DNA of 64,000 nucleotides from Miltoncostaea marina (GTDB taxonomy: Bacteria > Actinomycetota > Thermoleophilia > Miltoncostaeales > Miltoncostaeaceae), in the NCBI RefSeq assembly GCF_018141525.1, contig NZ_CP064655.1:372001-436000 (forward strand). Reading direction: 5' to 3'. The translations under genes were made by a program, and so were the position numbers. Below the pieces are notes generated by a model. The model was not told the DNA's origin and did no database searches. It saw nothing but the letters and a program-made list of their open reading frames with translations. This document shows, piece after piece, positions 60,145 through 64,000 of the stretch (within the stretch, counting starts at the first letter, position 1; each line of letters begins with the position of its first letter).

Positions 60145-63138
60145 CTACTCGTAGCGCAGCGCCTCGGCGGGGGAGATGCGCGCGGCCCGCCGGGCGGGCA
60201 GCAGGGTGGTGGCCATCGCGACCACGTAGACCGTCGCGAACACGACGGCGAGGTTGAGCCACGGCACGTCGAACGAGAGGTTCGACCAGCTCGGCTGCCG
60301 CTGCGAGTCGCGGATGATCGTGTAGGCCAGCATCAGCCCGAGGCCGGTGCCGAGCGCGATCGCCGTCACGGCGACGAAGCTCGACTCGAGCAGGAAGGTG
60401 GCCTGCACCAGGCGGCGGCGGAAGCCGATCGCCCGCAGCACGCCGATCTGCTGCCGGCGCTCGACGACCGACCGCGCGGAGATCACCCCGAGGGCGGCGA
60501 CCCCGACGAGCAGGCCGAGCGCCATGAAGGCCTGCACCAGCAGGTTGAAGGTGCGGTTCTCGGCCACCGCCTCGTCGAGCTCGTCGGCGAGCGCGTCGGC
60601 CTCGACGCCCGACGCGGACAACGTGGCCTCGAGGGCCGCGGCGGTCGCGGTGGCGTCGGCGCCGGGGCGCAGCGACAGCAGGTGCAGCGAGGGCGCGGCG
60701 AGGTCGCCGAAGCGGCCGGCCAGGGTCGCCTGCGAGGTCCACAGCCCGGCCATCTCGTAGGGCGCCGCGTCGCTCAGGACGCCGATCACGGTGAGCCGCA
60801 GCGGCGGGCCGCCGGCCGGGTCGGCCACCTCGACGGGCACCGGGTCGAAGCGCTCGTCCTCGAGGGAGAAGCCGCTCAGCCGGAAGTCGGTCAGCGCGCC
60901 GAACGTGAAGTTCGAGCGCCGCGGCGCGGCCAGCGCGTCGACCACCGCCAGCCCCGGCGTCCGCTCGAGGGCCCGCCAGACCTCGCGCGCGCTGTCGTAT
61001 CCGCGCGCCATCGTCGCGAAGCCGTACGTCGTGTGGTCGAGGAAGCCGCGGTCGAGGCCGCGCGCGAGGTAGTCCTCGTAGGCGCGCCCCGCGCCCCGCT
61101 GGCGGGCCTCGACCGGCACCACCGACTGGCTGCCCGACGCGACGACCTCGCGCGCGAGCCGGGGGTGCGCCGCGAGCGCCGCGTCCAGGTCGCGGATCGG
61201 GCTGGCCGGCGCGGTGCTCGCGCGGACGTCGAATCCGCCGCCCCAGGTCTCGAGGTCGTCGAAGGCGTTGGTGAAGGCGCTCGTCACCGTGGCGCCCACG
61301 ACCATCGTGAACACGACGAGGGTGAACATCGCGAGCGTGACGCCCGTGCGGAACAGGCTCTGCAGCGGATAGGCCATGGCCAGCTTGGCGGCCGGCGCGA
61401 CGCGCGGCATGTGCCGCATGAGGCGGGCGACGCCCGCCTGGAGGGCGGCGGCGTTGTAGAGGATCACCCATGTCGCGCCGACGATGATCAGCAGCCCGGC
61501 GACGATGAACACCGAGAAGTCGACGACCAGGTCGCCGATCAGCCATTCGCCCATCGGCAGCGTGAACCAGGCCACCAGCACCAGCCCGCCGACCGTGCGG
61601 GCGGCCCGGTCGGGCACGCCGAGGGCGCCGGCCAGGGCGACGAGCGCGAGGATGACGAGGCCCGTGCCGATGTCGAAGGCGACCCCGTCGCGGGACGACG
61701 CCGCGCTCGCGGTGAGGGCGGCGCCCACGGCCAGGCCGAGCGCGGGGAGCAGGAAGCGGCGGCGCCGGCGCGAGCGGACGGCCGGCTCGGGCAGGTTGCG
61801 GATCGCGGTGACGATGTTCATGCGGCTCACGCGCCGCGCCGACAGCGCAACCACCGCCAGCGTCAGCAGCACGCCGACGCAGTACGCGACGACCATGCTC
61901 CGCGGCGAGACGGCGAACGCCACGTCGAGGCCGCCCTCGCCCGCGAAGGCGTCGGCGATCATCAGCACCATCCCGTACGCGACCGCGATGCCGAGCAGGA
62001 CGCCGACCGCCGCCGCGACGACGTCGTAGAGCACCCCCTCGAAGGTGAACATCTCCACGAGGTGGCCGCGGCGCGTGCCGACCGCCCGCGCGATGCCGAG
62101 CTCGGCCCGCCGCTCGGCGGCCAGCATCACGAAGATGAGGAAGATCAGCAGCACGCCGGCCGCGATCGAGAACGAGCCGAAGGTGGTGAAGAAGGCGAGG
62201 AACGCGCTGCCGGCCTCGTCGGCGGCCTCGATCGCGTCCCGCTTGACGGTCTCCACGCGCAGGCCCAGCCGGTCGGCGACCGGCCCCAGCCGGGCGACCA
62301 CCTCGTCGGTCAGCTCGGCGCCCTCGACGTCGTCGCCGCGGTTCGACACGAGCACGTGGTTGATCCGGCCGGGGCGGCCCAGCAGCCGCTGCGCCGCCGG
62401 CAGGCCCATCAGCACCGCGCCCTCGTCGGCGCCCGTGCCGTCGTACGCGACCACGGCCCGCACGCGCACGAGCGCGGCCCGTCCGCCGGCCATCACGCGC
62501 AGCGGATCGCCGGCGCGGGCCCCCAGGTCGTCGGCCGCGTCGGCCGTCAGGTACGCCTCGCCGGCGCGGAGGTCGGCGAGCGAGACCTCGCCGCCGCCCT
62601 CCCGGAGGATGGGGCCGAACCCGCCGAGCCGCGACGGGTCGCTCGCGAAGAGCCCGACGCGCGGCTCGTTCTGGCGCGTGCGCGGCGCCGCGACCGCGAC
62701 CCGCTGCACGATCGCGGGCGCCACCCCGTCGACGAGCGGCGACCCGCCGACGGCGCGCCGCACCTCGTCGGCGGCGGCCGCGTCGATCCACCCGGAGCGG
62801 ACCGTCCCGGCGGCCTCCTCGAGCCCCGGGTCGACGCCGGCCCCCTGCGCGGAGACGCGCTCGTCGACCGACCCCAATGCGCCGATCGCGGTGGTGCGGA
62901 TCGTGTGGCTCATCGTGTCGCCGGTGGCGAGCGCCGCCGTGATGATGGTCGTGCCGAGCATCAGGCCCGACACGATCAGCGCCGTGCGGGCGCGGCGCCG
63001 CCCCACGTTGCGGGCTCCCAGGCGCAGCAGCACGCGGTTGCGGAGCGCCAGCGTCGCGAGCACGCCGACGGCCACGGCCAGCGAGAGCGCCAGCATCACC
63101 GCCAGCGTGCCCATCGGGATGCCGAAGAGCTCGCGCAC
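60145..63138 (-). CDS. FtsX-like ABC transporter permease (MacB type)
   Basis: 997 residues from GTG 63138, with ten predicted helices and two large extracytoplasmic domains. Two FtsX domains are visible: SFSIAAGVLLIFLIFVMLAA, RAELGIARAVGTRRGHLVEM near residues 300-440, and VVERRQQIGVLRAIGFRRRL with ARRAARISPAEALRYE at the end. The N-terminal segment RNVGRRRARTALIVSGLMLG starts the first MacB-like periplasmic domain. Works with the ATPase encoded upstream (63463) in export or in extracting lipids and lipoproteins. Substrate unknown. Convergent with pyk, three bases apart. Confidence 0.9.
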   Translation of the reverse strand: MRELFGIPMGTLAVMLALSLAVAVGVLATLALRNRVLLRLGARNVGRRRARTALIVSGLMLGTTIITAALATGDTMSHTIRTTAIGALGSVDERVSAQGAGVDPGLEEAAGTVRSGWIDAAAADEVRRAVGGSPLVDGVAPAIVQRVAVAAPRTRQNEPRVGLFASDPSRLGGFGPILREGGGEVSLADLRAGEAYLTADAADDLGARAGDPLRVMAGGRAALVRVRAVVAYDGTGADEGAVLMGLPAAQRLLGRPGRINHVLVSNRGDDVEGAELTDEVVARLGPVADRLGLRVETVKRDAIEAADEAGSAFLAFFTTFGSFSIAAGVLLIFLIFVMLAAERRAELGIARAVGTRRGHLVEMFTFEGVLYDVVAAAVGVLLGIAVAYGMVLMIADAFAGEGGLDVAFAVSPRSMVVAYCVGVLLTLAVVALSARRVSRMNIVTAIRNLPEPAVRSRRRRRFLLPALGLAVGAALTASAASSRDGVAFDIGTGLVILALVALAGALGVPDRAARTVGGLVLVAWFTLPMGEWLIGDLVVDFSVFIVAGLLIIVGATWVILYNAAALQAGVARLMRHMPRVAPAAKLAMAYPLQSLFRTGVTLAMFTLVVFTMVVGATVTSAFTNAFDDLETWGGGFDVRASTAPASPIRDLDAALAAHPRLAREVVASGSQSVVPVEARQRGAGRAYEDYLARGLDRGFLDHTTYGFATMARGYDSAREVWRALERTPGLAVVDALAAPRRSNFTFGALTDFRLSGFSLEDERFDPVPVEVADPAGGPPLRLTVIGVLSDAAPYEMAGLWTSQATLAGRFGDLAAPSLHLLSLRPGADATATAAALEATLSASGVEADALADELDEAVAENRTFNLLVQAFMALGLLVGVAALGVISARSVVERRQQIGVLRAIGFRRRLVQATFLLESSFVAVTAIALGTGLGLMLAYTIIRDSQRQPSWSNLSFDVPWLNLAVVFATVYVVAMATTLLPARRAARISPAEALRYE

Positions 63139-63148
63139 GGTCCCGGCC

Positions 63149-63466
63149 TCAGCCCGCGGGGACGCCCGGGCGATCCTCCACCACGACCTCGTAGGTCGTG
63201 CGCCCCGGCGGCGAGCGGAAGAGGGTCACGAACTGGTCGACCTGCGCCTCGTAGAAGCCGGTCGCCAGCCCGGCGTCGGCCGAGGCCTCGTCCTCCCAGA
63301 GGGTCATCACGAGCGCGGCGCCCTCGGGCGTGGCGAGCGCGTACAGCCCGCGGTAGCCCGGCTGCTCGCGCAGCGCGGGCAGGACGCGCTCGCGGACGCG
63401 GGCCACCGCCCGGTCGACGCCGGTCCGCAGCGTGTCGATCTCGGCCAGCGTGACGCGCGCGATCAT
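63149..63466 (-). CDS. ABM-superfamily (antibiotic biosynthesis monooxygenase-like) small protein
   Basis: 105 residues from ATG 63466, ATGA-overlapping the ABC ATPase stop. Dimeric ferredoxin-like fold pattern: [60 protein letters not shown] and [13 protein letters not shown]-type proteins include small monooxygenases and haem-degrading enzymes, but also many of unknown role; conserved haem ligands are not evident. Its position between the ATPase and permease genes of an ABC exporter is unusual and implies a link to export or to modification of the substrate. Confidence 0.8.
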   Translation of the reverse strand: MIARVTLAEIDTLRTGVDRAVARVRERVLPALREQPGYRGLYALATPEGAALVMTLWEDEASADAGLATGFYEAQVDQFVTLFRSPPGRTTYEVVVEDRPGVPAG

Positions 63467-64000
63467 CGCGGCACCTCCTCCAGGCGCTCCTCGTCGATGA
63501 TCCGGCCGTCGCTCATCCGGACCAGGCGGTCGGTCCTGCGGCCCACGGCGATGTCGTGCGTCACGACCAGGAACGAGATGCCGCGCTCGCGGTTGAGCGC
63601 CCGCATGAGCGAGGTGATCTCCTGCGCGCTCTCGGAGTCGAGGTCGCCGGTGGGCTCGTCCGCCCAGACGATCGCCGGCTCGTTGACCAGCGCCCGCGCG
63701 ATCGTCACCCGCTGGCGCTGGCCGCCCGAGAGCTCGTCGGGGCGGTGGGCCGCCCACCCGGCGAGGCCGACCATCTCGAGCGCCGCGACCGCCCGCCGCC
63801 GCGCCTCGCGGGCGGGGACGCGGGAGACCAGCAGCGGCAGCTCGACGTTCTCCACCGAGGTCAGCACCGGCATCAGGTTGTAGAGCTGGAAGACGAAGCC
63901 CATGCGCCGGGCCCGGTAGTCGGTGCGGTCGCCGTCCGACATCGCGGCGAGGGGCGTGCCCTCGATCAGGACCTCGCCCGCGTCGATCCGGTCGAGGCCG
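63463..64000 (-). CDS. ABC transporter ATP-binding protein (MacB/LolD-like), N-terminus outside window
   Basis: The frame is open to the window edge and codes for 178 residues. The visible part begins [20 protein letters not shown], which in this family follows Walker A. The Q-loop [20 protein letters not shown], signature [17 protein letters not shown], Walker [21 protein letters not shown] and switch His in [20 protein letters not shown] are all present. MacB/LolD-type ATPases pair with FtsX permeases, like the one at 60145. The Walker A and start are beyond 64000. Confidence 0.93.
   Translation of the reverse strand, partial: GLDRIDAGEVLIEGTPLAAMSDGDRTDYRARRMGFVFQLYNLMPVLTSVENVELPLLVSRVPAREARRRAVAALEMVGLAGWAAHRPDELSGGQRQRVTIARALVNEPAIVWADEPTGDLDSESAQEITSLMRALNRERGISFLVVTHDIAVGRRTDRLVRMSDGRIIDEERLEEVPR

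Overview
The window is a very GC-rich (roughly 75-80% by eye) stretch of a bacterial chromosome, densely coded on both strands with many 1, 4 and 8 bp gene overlaps. The gene set (several F420/FMN-type luciferase-like oxidoreductases, a hydrogenase-4-like operon beside an ArsR regulator as in mycobacteria, a complete Mrp antiporter, TreX-TreY, an HtrA lipoprotein) and repeated leaderless-type promoters (TANNNT six to eight bases before ATG/GTG) point to Actinomycetota, most likely a deep class such as Thermoleophilia. That placement is inference. No rRNA, tRNA, CRISPR array, phage or insertion sequence was recognised.

Layout. 1-9.7 kb: FAD amine-oxidase-like enzyme, small DUF6457-like protein, NarL-type two-component pair, TetR regulator with divergent luciferase-like enzyme, a quinoprotein dehydrogenase-cytochrome c lipoprotein, an ATP-grasp protein. 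9.7-17 kb: six-gene group 4 [NiFe]-hydrogenase-like membrane complex (hyfB-C-E-F-G-I, minus strand) and a divergent ArsR repressor. 17-30.5 kb: mixed metabolism, two glycosyltransferases, a methyltransferase, DUF421 and DUF2071 proteins, three flavin/F420-type enzymes, a frameshifted MFS transporter, a PrpD remnant and an atypical G6PDH. 30.6-41.5 kb: HtrA protease, mnhA-G cation/proton antiporter, and a siderophore-type ABC importer preceded by a palindromic operator candidate. 41.7-52.3 kb: FAD monooxygenase, treX-treY, an adenylation-carrier-membrane acyltransferase fusion, OsmC-like protein, DNA polymerase IV. 52.4-55.5 kb: a compact operon of two small proteins, an M43 metalloprotease with a C-terminal ladder of Thr...Lys-Phe-Arg-Asp-Asp-Pro repeats, and an MvdC/MvdD-like ATP-grasp ligase, closed by a 40 bp palindrome. 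55.8-56.7 kb: a gene-poor block with 69 and 81 bp tandem repeats and hairpins. 56.7-64 kb: a small membrane protein, a secreted protein with three copies of a new-looking module, pyruvate kinase, and an ABC-FtsX export operon running off the window.

Most interesting: the 52.4-55.5 kb operon looks like a graspetide (omega-ester/amide peptide) system in which the substrate is not a small precursor but the repeat tail of a metalloprotease. Next are the single-chain adenylation-carrier-acyltransferase protein at 47.8-50.5 kb, the hydrogenase-like complex without visible ferredoxin subunits, and a uniform leaderless promoter motif that fixes several start codons and exposes a likely one-base error at the start of mnhA.
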